63,630 nt of DNA from Verrucomicrobiota bacterium (GTDB taxonomy: Bacteria > Verrucomicrobiota > Verrucomicrobiia > Limisphaerales > J093). Location: contig JAKLFY010000035.1 of NCBI GenBank assembly GCA_022710935.1, positions 1-63,630 of the forward strand, written 5' to 3'. Below, one piece after another: positions 17,731-27,302 of this stretch (within the stretch, counting starts at the first letter, position 1; each line of letters begins with the position of its first letter). The translations under genes were made by a program, and so were the position numbers. Below the pieces are notes generated by a model. The model ran no database searches, was not told the DNA's origin, and saw only the letters and a list, made by a program, of their open reading frames with translations.

Positions 17731-19719
17731 CTAGTGTCCGCCCGAAGCCCCGACACCGTGCAGGGCCTCCGCACGGCTGAGCCTGGGCCACGCATAGCCG
17801 TAAATGCCAATGAGCAGAAAGCAAACCATCGGCACCACAAAGGCGCGCGACATGTCGTAGTGGTCGGCCACAGCCCCCATCCACTTGGGCAGGACCGCGC
17901 CGCCCATGATACCCATGACGATAAAAGCCGACGCGCGCTTTGCCCGGGCGCCCAATCCATAAATGCCCAGGGCGAAGATGGTGGGGAACATGATGGACAT
18001 GAAGAAGTAGCTGAGAAAGACCGAGATCACGGAGATCCAGCCCAGCTTGAAGAAGACCAGCAGGCAGGCCGCCACGTTCAGCATGCCATAGAGTCCCACC
18101 ACGCGGTGCGCGGAGTATTTGCGCAGCAGCGCCGCCCCGGTGATCCGTCCGATCAAAAAGCAAATGAACCCAAACGACGCCAGGTTGGCCGCGCCCTGGT
18201 TGCTGACCCCGAGGATGCCGTCCCGATAGCCCAACGCCTCCGGATACGCATCCGCCAAGAGCATTCGGTTGCACCGGGCGGAACTGGAAGCGGGCGCATC
18301 GGGTGCGAGCAGTTGTTTGGTCTCTTCGGACAGGGAAATGCCGGCGAAGCGTTCCGGAGTGTAGAGGTTCTGTTTCAGAACGAGGCTGTTGAGATCCTGC
18401 GTCAGGGCCACGCGAAACGCCGTTGCTGTGACCGTGCCTTCCTGGAACTGGCTCAGGGTGCGGGCGGTCGCCGGCGAAAGGTTCGTGGCGATCAAGGCGG
18501 AGATCGGATCGGCCTTCTGGCTGAGCTTGTTCGCCAGGGCGGGAAGATCCTTGAAGTCCGATCGGGTGAACGCGGTGCGCACCTCGATCCACTTGCTGGT
18601 GCCGGATTTGAGCCAGGACGAGGGCAAAGGCGGCGGCTCGGACACCATGTAGTTGATCAGGAAGCTGAAGATGCCGGCCTGGGCGGCCACGTAAAGGAAC
18701 TGGGCGAGCGTGGCGCCCGAGAAGTGCTCGTGCGCCCAGATGCTGTGGTGGGAGAGGCGTTTGACAGTCCGCGTGAGGGCAATCGCAGCAATGATCATCG
18801 CGATCCCGCCCACCCACAGGAGGACAATGCCCAGGGCGTTTTCCGGACGGATGGTCACGCTCGACGGGTGCGGAAAGAACGAGGCCAATCCAACAAGGTG
18901 GGGGCCAACGCCAATCGAGTTGAGGATCAACCAGAGGATCATGCCGAAGATGCCGATCAGCACGCACACATTGGCCAGCAGCAGGCTATAGGCGCGCCCG
19001 AAATGGACGGCGCGCTCCGGTTGGGCGGACCCGGCGTTCGAGCTGTCGGAGTCGTCCATCCGGTAATCGTCCTCGGCTTTGATGTCGGGAACGGGAGCGA
19101 AGAAGAAGACCACGGCGAGCACCAGGACCACAACCGCCACGCCGGCGTAAGGGATCCAGAGCGTCTCGGCCCCGGTGCTTCGGCCCGACGCATCCTTCGC
19201 GTAAAAGAACATCCCGCCGGCAATCGGGCCCAGAATCCAACCGATGCCGTTGCACGATTGGGCGAGGTTGATGCGCGTGGCGGCGTATCGCGGCGGTCCC
19301 AGGACCGTGGTGTAGGGATTGGCGACGGTCTCGAGGAACGTCAGGCCGGACGCGATCACGCACACCCCGGTCAGGAACGCCCAGAACTGGGCGATGTGCG
19401 TCGCCGGGATGAACCAGAATCCACCCACCGCAACCAGGAGCAGACCCGCGATGATGCCGCCTTTGTATCCGAGTTTGATCGCCAGCCATCCGGCGGGCAG
19501 CGACATCAGGAAGTACCCCAGGTAGTGGGCGAACTGGACCCAAGCCGACTGGGAGAGGCTCAGATGGAGTTCCTCCTGGAAATGCTTGTCCATCACGTCG
19601 ATCATCCCGTTGCAGAATCCCCAGAGGAGAAACAGGGAACTGACGAGAACGAATGTGAACAGGACATTCTTCCCGTCGGATGTGACGAACATGCTCTTCT
19701 TGTCAGTGTCAGTGCTCAT
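17731..19719 (-). CDS. FucP-type sugar:H+ symporter with a large loop insertion
   Basis: A 662-residue major facilitator of the L-fucose permease family. Recognisable FucP features are [20 protein letters not shown] in helix 1 and [19 protein letters not shown]. Typical members, including the second copy at 46265, are about 440 residues. This one carries an extra, mostly hydrophilic segment at about residues 357-505, between [12 protein letters not shown] and the next helix ([15 protein letters not shown]). A helix-rich insert of some 150 residues in a transporter loop is unusual. The start is taken at [11 protein letters not shown]. Substrate could be fucose or another hexose. Confidence 0.88.
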   Translation of the reverse strand: MSTDTDKKSMFVTSDGKNVLFTFVLVSSLFLLWGFCNGMIDVMDKHFQEELHLSLSQSAWVQFAHYLGYFLMSLPAGWLAIKLGYKGGIIAGLLLVAVGGFWFIPATHIAQFWAFLTGVCVIASGLTFLETVANPYTTVLGPPRYAATRINLAQSCNGIGWILGPIAGGMFFYAKDASGRSTGAETLWIPYAGVAVVVLVLAVVFFFAPVPDIKAEDDYRMDDSDSSNAGSAQPERAVHFGRAYSLLLANVCVLIGIFGMILWLILNSIGVGPHLVGLASFFPHPSSVTIRPENALGIVLLWVGGIAMIIAAIALTRTVKRLSHHSIWAHEHFSGATLAQFLYVAAQAGIFSFLINYMVSEPPPLPSSWLKSGTSKWIEVRTAFTRSDFKDLPALANKLSQKADPISALIATNLSPATARTLSQFQEGTVTATAFRVALTQDLNSLVLKQNLYTPERFAGISLSEETKQLLAPDAPASSSARCNRMLLADAYPEALGYRDGILGVSNQGAANLASFGFICFLIGRITGAALLRKYSAHRVVGLYGMLNVAACLLVFFKLGWISVISVFLSYFFMSIMFPTIFALGIYGLGARAKRASAFIVMGIMGGAVLPKWMGAVADHYDMSRAFVVPMVCFLLIGIYGYAWPRLSRAEALHGVGASGGH

Positions 19720-19927
19720 AGAATAGCCGCAGTGGTGCGGAGTTGCGCAGGGCTCGAGGCCGCCACGGACCGCCAAGGCGCGCCCCGAACCGGCTCAGAT
19801 CCTCGTTTTCCTGCATAGTGGTCGGACGGCCCGCTCGCTTGCGGCTGTCCGCGTGCAATCGTCGAAACGCTCGAAGTTGACGGAGTCAGACGCGACTCGA
19901 TCCCGGCACGTTTCTTCCCGGCAAGGA

Positions 19928-21151
19928 TTACCGGGCCTTGAGTCCGTTCTTGATGTCGGCGATGGAGACGCCCAATGCGGCCCGGGCCACGGTATCGAGC
20001 GCCGATTCGTCGCCGCTCAGATGGATGGTGCGGTGGACGTGAGTGAGGCTCTTGCCCGGACGCAGCGCGGCGGCCGGCGACGAGGATTCGAGTTCGTAGA
20101 ACGGGCCCATGGGTTTGGCGCCGGGCGCGGGCGGGCCGTCGTTGTAGCTGTTGGCCGCATCGCCGCCGTAGGGGTTGTCCTGCAGTTTCCAGAGCGAGTT
20201 GACGTAGTCGGTGACTCCCTCGGGCTGGCTGAATTGCACCACGGTGAGAACGCGGTTGTCGGCGTCATAGCTGCCCAGCACAGCCTTGCTGCGCATCGGG
20301 CTGATCCCGATCTTGCTGCGGTAATTGCCGTCGCCGCTCAGGTAGATGACATCCTCCTTCACCACCAGCCGGTCCGGCGGAATGGCGCCGAAGTAATCCG
20401 AGGTCACCTTGACCCCGAGTTCGGATTCCGGTCCGGGCATGATCGGAACCACGATGGTGGTCGAGGGTGAGGGGGTGAACATGCCGAGAATCCAAATCGA
20501 GAGCAGGCCGCTCTCCTTTTTCCAGGCGTTCGCGCCGGCGTTCTTCAGCGTGTTCTTGGATTCGAACGCCACCAGGCTCACCCCATCGACCGCCTTGGTT
20601 CCGAGATTCTTCCACGCCGCCGCCGGGCGAAGCAAGCGGACCTGGCGGTCCACCGCGACGTCAAATCGGGTGCCCGAGTAGTTCGTCAGCGCGAACTCGG
20701 CGGCGAACCGCGCCCGATCCTGCGATGTTCGGACCACCTGAAAGGGCAGGGTATCGATCGCCGCCGGCGTGAACCAGTCCGCCAGCTCGAACTTCGCCCC
20801 TTTGGCGAAGAAGATCGAGAATTGCCCCCCCTCCGGTCCCAGCCAGAAACGGTCTTCCCCGCCGAACGCATTCATGTGCGGCAGGTACTTGCCCGACGCA
20901 ATCAATTCCCGATTGATCCAGCCGAAGCTCAGGCCGGCGTCGCTTCCCGCCGTGCTCGTCATCACGCGGCCCTGGTAAGCCGCCGACACCGCGGCCTTGG
21001 CCGCTCCTTTCTTGTCGCTGAGTTCGATGACATCGACGTGTTTCTTGAGGAAGGCGACATCGTCGCCGAACGAGGCGGCGGCGGCGCGGGGAGAAAAGGC
21101 GAATGTTATGGTCATGAAACAGAGAATGGCTGCCGGGAAGTTGCGTTTCAT
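19928..21151 (-). CDS. Secreted DUF6786-like protein
   Basis: A 407-residue product with a signal peptide (MKRNFPAAILCFMTITFAFS). Segments QGRVMTSTAGSDAGLSFGWI and NAFGGEDRFWLGPEGGQFSI match my recollection of the DUF6786 family, beta-rich periplasmic proteins found beside sugar-catabolism genes in Bacteroidota and Verrucomicrobiota. The GGEDRFWLGPEGGQ motif recalls sugar-epimerase-type beta-sandwiches, but no activity is established. It lies upstream of the FucP-type permease on the same strand, separated by about 210 bases that contain a GC-rich hairpin without a T tract. Confidence 0.65.
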   Translation of the reverse strand: MKRNFPAAILCFMTITFAFSPRAAAASFGDDVAFLKKHVDVIELSDKKGAAKAAVSAAYQGRVMTSTAGSDAGLSFGWINRELIASGKYLPHMNAFGGEDRFWLGPEGGQFSIFFAKGAKFELADWFTPAAIDTLPFQVVRTSQDRARFAAEFALTNYSGTRFDVAVDRQVRLLRPAAAWKNLGTKAVDGVSLVAFESKNTLKNAGANAWKKESGLLSIWILGMFTPSPSTTIVVPIMPGPESELGVKVTSDYFGAIPPDRLVVKEDVIYLSGDGNYRSKIGISPMRSKAVLGSYDADNRVLTVVQFSQPEGVTDYVNSLWKLQDNPYGGDAANSYNDGPPAPGAKPMGPFYELESSSPAAALRPGKSLTHVHRTIHLSGDESALDTVARAALGVSIADIKNGLKAR

Positions 21152-21196
21152 GGCCTGAAACCTACGGGTGAGGCGCGGGAAAGGTCAAGTCTGCAA

Positions 21197-21309
21197 CAGG
21201 GTCAGCCCTTAAGTTCCAAGTTAACGTCGGACGATCTTCGTTCGTGCGGCTTCGCGGGACACGACCGCCAATTACTCCTCGCTGACTTTTGACTTAAGGG
21301 CTGACCCTG
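21197..21309. repeat. 113-bp element with 18-bp perfect inverted ends (family R2)
   Basis: CAGGGTCAGCCCTTAAGT (21197-21214) is exactly repeated in inverted orientation at 21292-21309. The right arm overlaps the end of the YceI-domain gene, whose last residues (GSALKSKVSEE) and stop codon are encoded by the element. The same 18-mer recurs at 59115-59132, again at a gene end. Architecture resembles a REP/BIME or small MITE. Confidence 0.88.
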
Positions 21310-22198
21310 TCAGCCAATCGAAGCGGATCGTCACCTCGTCACCGGTCTTGATGAAGTCCCCGCCCGGGAATTTCGGTGAGGGGGGCGGGATCTTGAAGTC
21401 GGTCATCTTGAGCGTCTTGACGCCGCTGAACCGGAGGCGATTGGTCTCGAGACGGCGCATCTGCACCTCGATGTCGATGGCGTTTGTGACCCCCGCCACG
21501 GTCAGTTCGCCGACGGTGTCGAATTTCACGACTGTATCCTGCCCCGACGTCGCGTCCTTGGCCTTCATCGAGCGAAGCCGATAGAGAACGTCCGGATTCT
21601 CCTTCATGCGCATCGCCTCCTGCATGATCTCGTCCATTTTGGAGGCCCCGACGAGCGTCTGGCTCCGGAGCGATCGAACGGGGATTCTGACCTGGACCTG
21701 GGCGACGGCCTGGTTGGTCCAGGCGGAGGGCACCGGTTGCGCCGTGAGAAACGCCGGCTCGACCTCGAAGAAGCCGCCGATGATGCTGCCCTTGACCGTC
21801 CAGTCGTGGATGCTCGATGTGCCTTCGATGATCACCTGGCTGCCTGGCAGGGCCGCCCAGCGAACCCAGTCGACAGCCTCGGATCGGGTGTCGCCCGGAC
21901 TGGGAACGGGACCGCCGGGCTGGTCGGATCGGTCCGTCGCCATGGTCTGCAAGCGGGCCAGCGCATCGCGGAGTTCGAGGACCTGGCGGCGAAGATCGGC
22001 CACCTCTGAATCTTCGGTGACGGCGTTGAGGGCGCGCCCCTGCTCGGCGAGACGCAATTCGTCCATTGCCCGGCGGAGCTGCGCGGTCTGGCGGTACTGC
22101 AGGACCAGAGCCACCAGGAGCACCACGAAACAAAGCGGGCCGAACCAGCGCAAGCGCTTCTTCGGCGACACGGTCAGGAGCGGTGTGGGGGGGTTCAT
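21272..22198 (-). CDS. Membrane-anchored YceI-domain protein
   Basis: A 308-residue protein. An N-terminal signal-anchor helix (LCFVVLLVALVLQY) is followed by a coiled coil (residues about 35-85) and then a YceI-like lipocalin-type beta-barrel from about residue 105. That barrel starts VIIEGTSSIHDWTVKG, includes FDTVGELTVAGVTNAIDIEV and ends GDEVTIRFDW. YceI domains bind isoprenoids or other lipids in the periplasm. The final residues GSALKSKVSEE are encoded by a palindromic repeat, so the natural C-terminus probably ended near RFDWLTG. Upstream lies the divergent gene at 22630. Confidence 0.85.
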   Translation of the reverse strand: MNPPTPLLTVSPKKRLRWFGPLCFVVLLVALVLQYRQTAQLRRAMDELRLAEQGRALNAVTEDSEVADLRRQVLELRDALARLQTMATDRSDQPGGPVPSPGDTRSEAVDWVRWAALPGSQVIIEGTSSIHDWTVKGSIIGGFFEVEPAFLTAQPVPSAWTNQAVAQVQVRIPVRSLRSQTLVGASKMDEIMQEAMRMKENPDVLYRLRSMKAKDATSGQDTVVKFDTVGELTVAGVTNAIDIEVQMRRLETNRLRFSGVKTLKMTDFKIPPPSPKFPGGDFIKTGDEVTIRFDWLTGSALKSKVSEE

Positions 22199-22629
22199 AA
22201 ATCACGCTGTGTTGGCTGGGGAGCGATGGCCTGAACACCCAGGGTTTGGCGTTGGGAGGCCGACACGATGGCGTGGGAGGTCCGGACGGGCGTTCGCCAA
22301 CCTTCGGGGCGGCCTTTGGACTCGAGTGTCTGAACCGGCGCGGGCATGGGTGCAACTCAAACCCTGTCGTCGGCATGCGTCAATGCCGAACCCCGAGTTT
22401 TCAAGAGTGTTTCAGGAGTTGCCTTGGCGGGGAGTTCAAGGGCAGAGTTCCCGCGTTGCCCGATGACGCCCCGGTTGTTGTCGCGCAGGAGTTCGTTTCG
22501 ATGCGTCTCCTGCGGCCGGGTGAAACGGGGCTCGGTGGTTCGAGCGTGGCGGCCCGTGTCGGTTCCGCGGGGAATCGGCGGTTGTGGTGTGGTGGATCGA
22601 TCGAACAGAGAGAACAGAGAGGATACGGC
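22199..22629. other. 431-base divergent intergenic region
   Basis: This separates the YceI-domain gene (minus) from the six-hairpin enzyme gene (plus). An in-frame reading of the downstream gene extends back through it, but it has no signal peptide and no protein-like composition. A purine-rich stretch (AGAGAGAACAGAGAGGA) just before the ATG at 22630 serves as ribosome binding site. I see no RNA gene, repeat or convincing promoter pair. Confidence 0.5.
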
Positions 22630-24690
22630 ATGACGGAATCGTGGAACTCGGCCCTCCGAATGGGTGGGGCATTCATTGGAAAGGCCGGCGTGTCCCGGCT
22701 TGCCGGCTGGCTCGTTCTGGCCTGTCTGCTCGTGCCGGCACGCGCAGGGGAGGGCGCGCGTTTCGAGGGGCGGTATTTTGCCGGGCATGGGGATCGCGAT
22801 TATCTGCACCTGCTCGACACCGCGCGGGACATGTTCGAGGCCAGTGCGCGCCAGCCGAACCTGGCGCTGCTCTACGTGACGAACTGGAACGGGTTGGTCG
22901 AGGGGCCAACCTGGGATGCCTGGTGGATTCAGAACAGCTACGGCACCACCTACGCCGCGCTGCCGTTCCTGCAAGAGCCGTTCGTCACGTTCCTGCAGAA
23001 TGCGCAGGATCTCTGGTTCGATCAGATGGGTGACGGCAAACGCGTCGGAGCGGCGCCGCCATTCGACTGGGTGGCGCCCGACGGCGCTTTGTGCGACGCG
23101 GCGCGTCCGGGATGGATCGTGTACAAGCAGGGCGACGGGCGGACGGCCATTCACGATTGGGGGATGGAGTTCACGGCGGCGGGCATGGTGTTGCAGAGCG
23201 AACTGCTGCTGATCGGGCGCGACATCGAGGCCATTGCGAAGTATCTGCCCAAGCTCGAACGCTGTGCCCGCTTCATCGAGTCGCGTCGGGATCCGGCCAA
23301 CGATCTGTTCCTTGCGGGGCCCGCGGGCAATCTCCTGGCTCCCAGCTATGCGGGCTGGAAGAAGCCGGACGGCACCTTCGGCCACGCCTACCTCACCGGT
23401 CTTTCCGTCACGTACATCGCGGCCTTGGACCGATTGATCGAGTTGGAGACGCTGGCCAAGCGCCCGGGCGAGGCGGCTTCCTGGACCGAGAGGCGGGACC
23501 GGGCCAAGCGGGGTCTGCAGCGGCTTGCCACGCCCGAGGGATACTTCATCCGGTCGCTGGATCCCGACGGGACGAGGCACGGGGTGTACGGCGCGGAACG
23601 GCACGGTTACTTCGAGGCCTCGCCCAACCACGACGCCATTGCGTTTCGTGTCGTGGACGACGCGCAGGCCGAACGCATCTACCAGACGATGTCATCGATT
23701 TCGGGGTTGCGTCCGCACCAGTTCGTGCTGCCCAACTACCCGTCTTACGACGACATGTACGAGCGTCCCGAGGGCCTTTGGGCCTACGGCACGTGGGTGA
23801 ACGGCGGGCACTGGTCGACCTGCGAGGCTCGGATGATTCTGGCGTACTATCGCCTCGGAAAACACGAGGATGCCCGCCGCTCGATGAGCCAGTTGATGCA
23901 TTTCGCGGACGGTTTCCGGATGGACAATCCGCTCACCAAGTGCGGCAGCGACGTGTACCAGCCCGCGCTCCCGATCAATCTCACCTACGATGCCTTTGGC
24001 CCGCCCGCGGCCTTTGTGCGGGGCCTCTTCGAGTATCGCTACAGCGCCGAGGGCCTCACGCTGGTTCCGCGCCTCCCGGACGGCCTCTCCCGCGTCGATC
24101 AGTTTTTCCCGATCCGGTTCGGACGCAAACAGGTCTTTGTCTCAGCGGCCGGCCAGGGCGAAATCGCCTCGGTCGAGGTCAATGGCCGGCGCTGGGAGCG
24201 TCACGATGCGGCCACGGTGTTCTTGCCTTACGAGTCGACGCCTGAAGTGGCGAAGGTTCAGATTGCGTTGGGCGGAGCGAAGATCGAATCGCGGGCCGCC
24301 GAGTCGTCCTTTCCGCCGCCACTGGTCGCCCTGCCGACCGGACACGACTGCGCCGTGTGCCGGGAGATCGGGCGCTCGGGCGCGCGGTTGGCTCAGTTTT
24401 ACCGAAAGGCATGCGAGGCTGGCCTGGGCGACCGGTACGAGGCGGCGCACGCGCGATTGGCGCTAGCCTGCGCCTGGGCGGCGCACGAGCGCGTCGAGTT
24501 GGTCAAGAAAGGCCAGGTGCCGCGGTTGCCGGAGGTGTCTGAGGCTGCCGCCCGGAAGGCCTACGCCACGAGCGCGCGCCTTTTGCAGGACGGCCTGGTG
24601 CGCGTGCTCGAAGCGCCCGCGGACGGGAAGAGTGAAATCGAGCAACGACTCGCCGCCTTGTGGCGCGAGACGGCGGCGGCCGCCAGATGA
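22630..24690 (+). CDS. Secreted six-hairpin glycosidase-like enzyme
   Basis: A 686-residue product with an N-terminal hydrophobic signal (RLAGWLVLACLLVPARA). The central region has the regular helix pairs and aromatic/acidic clusters of (alpha/alpha)6 glycosidases: GPTWDAWWIQNSYGTTYAAL, DWGMEFTAAGMVLQSELL and EGLWAYGTWVNGGHWSTCEA. The C-terminal part of the barrel ends with a beta-sandwich (GLTLVPRLPDGLSRVDQFFP), as in GH78/GH94/GH95-type enzymes. A family cannot be chosen by eye. The last 130 residues are helical and rich in Ala/Arg. The stop overlaps the start of the next gene (ATGA), indicating translational coupling. Confidence 0.68.
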   Translation: MTESWNSALRMGGAFIGKAGVSRLAGWLVLACLLVPARAGEGARFEGRYFAGHGDRDYLHLLDTARDMFEASARQPNLALLYVTNWNGLVEGPTWDAWWIQNSYGTTYAALPFLQEPFVTFLQNAQDLWFDQMGDGKRVGAAPPFDWVAPDGALCDAARPGWIVYKQGDGRTAIHDWGMEFTAAGMVLQSELLLIGRDIEAIAKYLPKLERCARFIESRRDPANDLFLAGPAGNLLAPSYAGWKKPDGTFGHAYLTGLSVTYIAALDRLIELETLAKRPGEAASWTERRDRAKRGLQRLATPEGYFIRSLDPDGTRHGVYGAERHGYFEASPNHDAIAFRVVDDAQAERIYQTMSSISGLRPHQFVLPNYPSYDDMYERPEGLWAYGTWVNGGHWSTCEARMILAYYRLGKHEDARRSMSQLMHFADGFRMDNPLTKCGSDVYQPALPINLTYDAFGPPAAFVRGLFEYRYSAEGLTLVPRLPDGLSRVDQFFPIRFGRKQVFVSAAGQGEIASVEVNGRRWERHDAATVFLPYESTPEVAKVQIALGGAKIESRAAESSFPPPLVALPTGHDCAVCREIGRSGARLAQFYRKACEAGLGDRYEAAHARLALACAWAAHERVELVKKGQVPRLPEVSEAAARKAYATSARLLQDGLVRVLEAPADGKSEIEQRLAALWRETAAAAR

Positions 24691-27236
24691 ACTCGTTGTT
24701 CGGGCGGTCTGCGGCTCGACCGATGCGCGAAACCATGCTGTCCCGGTTTTCTGCTTCGCTGGCGTGCGCCTGTCTGTGCGCGTGGGCCGCCCTGTGTCTG
24801 GGGGCTGAAACCGCGCCTGCGACGCCGATCTCGCCTGGCGTGGAACCGACGCCAGACACCCGTCTGCGTCTGCTGATCGAGACGGATGCCGGCGGCGATC
24901 CGGACGACGAACAATCGCTCGTCCGATTTCTGCTCTGCGCCAACGAGTGGGATGTCGAAGGCATCATTGCCAACCGCCCGGAGGCGCGCGCCGGCGAGAA
25001 CCGGAGCGAAGAACGGACCGGCCTGGGCATCGTCCGCCGCCTGCTCGACGCCTACCGCCAGTGCCACACGAATCTCGCGCGGCATGATCCGCGCTACCCG
25101 ACTCCGGAGGCCCTTTGGGCGAGGACCGTGCCGGGATATGACGACACGGAGGAGGGGGTTCGTTTGATCCTTGCCGCGGTCGATTCCGCCGATCCGCGTC
25201 CGCTGTGGTACTTGGACTGGGGCAGCGACCGGGGCAGCGCCACGAACAATCTGCGGCGCGCATTGGATCGAGTCCTGCGGGAACGCGGGCCGGACGGGTA
25301 CGCCGCGTTCAAGTCTCGTTTGCGGCTCTCGTCCTACGATACATTTGGCGGGCATACCGCCCGGCTCGAACCGCCTTTTCCGCTCTGGGTCAACACGTTT
25401 GCGCCCGAGATCTCGGGTCGCCGTTGGTACCATCGCTTCTCCGCGCTGACGGCAACGGCGGGCGGGTTCGACCTTGCGCGGGACGCCCTGACGGGCCACG
25501 GACCGCTGGGGGCGCTCTACCCGACAAACAGTGGGCCCGGCCAAAAGGAAGGTGACACGATGACCTTCCTCTACCTTTTTCCCACGGGGATGAACGATCC
25601 GGAGCGCCCGCACTGGGGCAGTTGGGCGGGCCGCTACGGTCCGAACGAGGAGTTCGCCGGAAAGCCCTATTCCTGGGCGAATCAACAGGACGCCTGGCGG
25701 GGTGCAACCAACCGCGACAACACGCTCGCCCGTTGGGCTGAGGCTTTGCAGAACGACTTCCGCGCGCGACTGGACTGGTGTGTTCGACCACGTGCAGAGG
25801 CGAATCATCCGCCTTGTGTGCGCGTCGAGAGTCCCTTGCACCGGATCGTCCGCGGTGGGGAGAGCATCCGACTGAGCGCCGCGGCGTCGAGCGATCCGGA
25901 CGGCGATGTGCTGACGTTCGACTGGGTGGCTTATCGGGAGGTCGGCACGTATCGTGGAGTCGTCCAGGCGCGGGCGGAGGGGCCTTTGCTGTCATTCGAG
26001 GCGCCTCCGGTGACCTCGCCGGAAACGGTCCACTGGATCGTCTCCGTCACGGACAGAGGGTCTCCACCGTTGACGCGTTACCGGCGCATCGTCTGCACTG
26101 TGTTGCCGGGCGCCGCCGAACCGGGTGACGGACCGGTGTGGCGGAAGATTCAGTCCGCGTTCACCTCGCCTGATCGCCCTGGGGGTGAAGAGGCGAGTTT
26201 GCGGTCACTGTTCCGCTTCGACAACGGACGTGAAGTGCAGACCGCTGCCGACTGGGCCGAGCGGCGTGCCGAACTGATCGAATCCTGGCACGCGATCATG
26301 GGGCCGTGGCCGCCGTTGCTCGAACGCCCGCGGCTGGATGTGCTCGGCAGCGAGACGCGGGAGAATCTGGAACAGCGCCGTGTGCGGATCGAGATCGCGG
26401 CTGGCCAGACCGGCGCAGGCTGGCTGCTGCTGCCGGCTGGACGCGGGCCATTTCCGGCCGTGCTTGTGGTGTACTACGAGCCTGAGACAAGCGTCGGGTT
26501 GAATCCCAAACAATCGCTGCGGGACTTCGGACTCGAGCTTGCGCGGCGCGGATTCGTGACTCTGAGCCTGGGGACGCCGGGGGGCAATGCCTGGAAGCCG
26601 GAACTGGGCGGGGCGCAATGCCAGCCGCTCTCCTATCACGCATACGTGGCGGCCAATGCCTGGCGCGCGCTCGCGAGTCTTGCCGAGGTCGACCCCGGGC
26701 GGATCGGGGTTGTGGGCCACAGTTACGGGGGCAAATGGGCGTTGTTTGCAGGCGCATTGTGGGATCGGTTCGCCGCCGTGGCGGTGAGCGATCCGGGCAT
26801 CGTCTGGGACGAGAGCCGGCCCAATGTGAACTATTGGGAGCCATGGTACCTGGGCCGCGATGCGAGCCGGACGCGCCAGCCTGGCGTCCCGACCGAGGCG
26901 AATCCGCGGACAGGCGCCTACGCGCGACTGGTGGCTGAGGGCCGGGATCTGCACGAGGTGCATGCATTGATCGCGCCCCGGCCTTTCCTGGTTTCGGGCG
27001 GATCCGAGGACCCGCCCGAGCGCTGGCGCGCGCTCAATCACACCGTTGCCGTCCATCGCCTGCTTGGCGTGACCAACCGGGTTGGGATGACGAACCGCGC
27101 GACGCACGCGCCCACGCAGGAATCGAACGAGCAGATCTATGCGTTCTTCGAGGTCTTTCTGCGGGCCCAACCCAGCGGCGGCGTCGATCGAAGAGGCGCC
27201 CCGGCCTCGGCGTCCCCCGTTTCGCCCAATCGATGA
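24687..27236 (+). CDS. DUF1593 nucleoside hydrolase-like domain fused to an alpha/beta-hydrolase esterase
   Basis: An 849-residue secreted protein with its signal at about MLSRFSASLACACLCAWAAL. Residues about 55-390 form a DUF1593 domain, opening with LLIETDAGGDPDDEQSLVRF, the Asp-rich loop of nucleoside hydrolase-like folds. A DUF1593-type beta domain (SAAASSDPDGDVLTFDWVAY) follows to about 470. The C-terminal half is a separate alpha/beta hydrolase: nucleophile S679 in GHSYGGK, an acidic turn in SGGSEDPPE and a candidate His in NRATHAP, like CE15/acetyl-xylan-esterase-type enzymes. Both halves are usually separate proteins acting on plant or algal polysaccharide. Start overlaps the upstream stop by four bases. 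Confidence 0.75.
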   Translation: MNSLFGRSAARPMRETMLSRFSASLACACLCAWAALCLGAETAPATPISPGVEPTPDTRLRLLIETDAGGDPDDEQSLVRFLLCANEWDVEGIIANRPEARAGENRSEERTGLGIVRRLLDAYRQCHTNLARHDPRYPTPEALWARTVPGYDDTEEGVRLILAAVDSADPRPLWYLDWGSDRGSATNNLRRALDRVLRERGPDGYAAFKSRLRLSSYDTFGGHTARLEPPFPLWVNTFAPEISGRRWYHRFSALTATAGGFDLARDALTGHGPLGALYPTNSGPGQKEGDTMTFLYLFPTGMNDPERPHWGSWAGRYGPNEEFAGKPYSWANQQDAWRGATNRDNTLARWAEALQNDFRARLDWCVRPRAEANHPPCVRVESPLHRIVRGGESIRLSAAASSDPDGDVLTFDWVAYREVGTYRGVVQARAEGPLLSFEAPPVTSPETVHWIVSVTDRGSPPLTRYRRIVCTVLPGAAEPGDGPVWRKIQSAFTSPDRPGGEEASLRSLFRFDNGREVQTAADWAERRAELIESWHAIMGPWPPLLERPRLDVLGSETRENLEQRRVRIEIAAGQTGAGWLLLPAGRGPFPAVLVVYYEPETSVGLNPKQSLRDFGLELARRGFVTLSLGTPGGNAWKPELGGAQCQPLSYHAYVAANAWRALASLAEVDPGRIGVVGHSYGGKWALFAGALWDRFAAVAVSDPGIVWDESRPNVNYWEPWYLGRDASRTRQPGVPTEANPRTGAYARLVAEGRDLHEVHALIAPRPFLVSGGSEDPPERWRALNHTVAVHRLLGVTNRVGMTNRATHAPTQESNEQIYAFFEVFLRAQPSGGVDRRGAPASASPVSPNR

Positions 27237-27302
27237 CCAGCGCGCATCGGGCGGCAAGGCCCGCATCTGAAGTGAGATCGCTGGTCGTGCGTCCGTTGCG
27301 CT

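Noticed and set aside
17734-19818. A 694-residue plus-strand open frame opposite the FucP-type permease
   Set aside because: The minus strand encodes a recognisable 12-helix transporter; the plus frame is highly charged and lacks any family feature.
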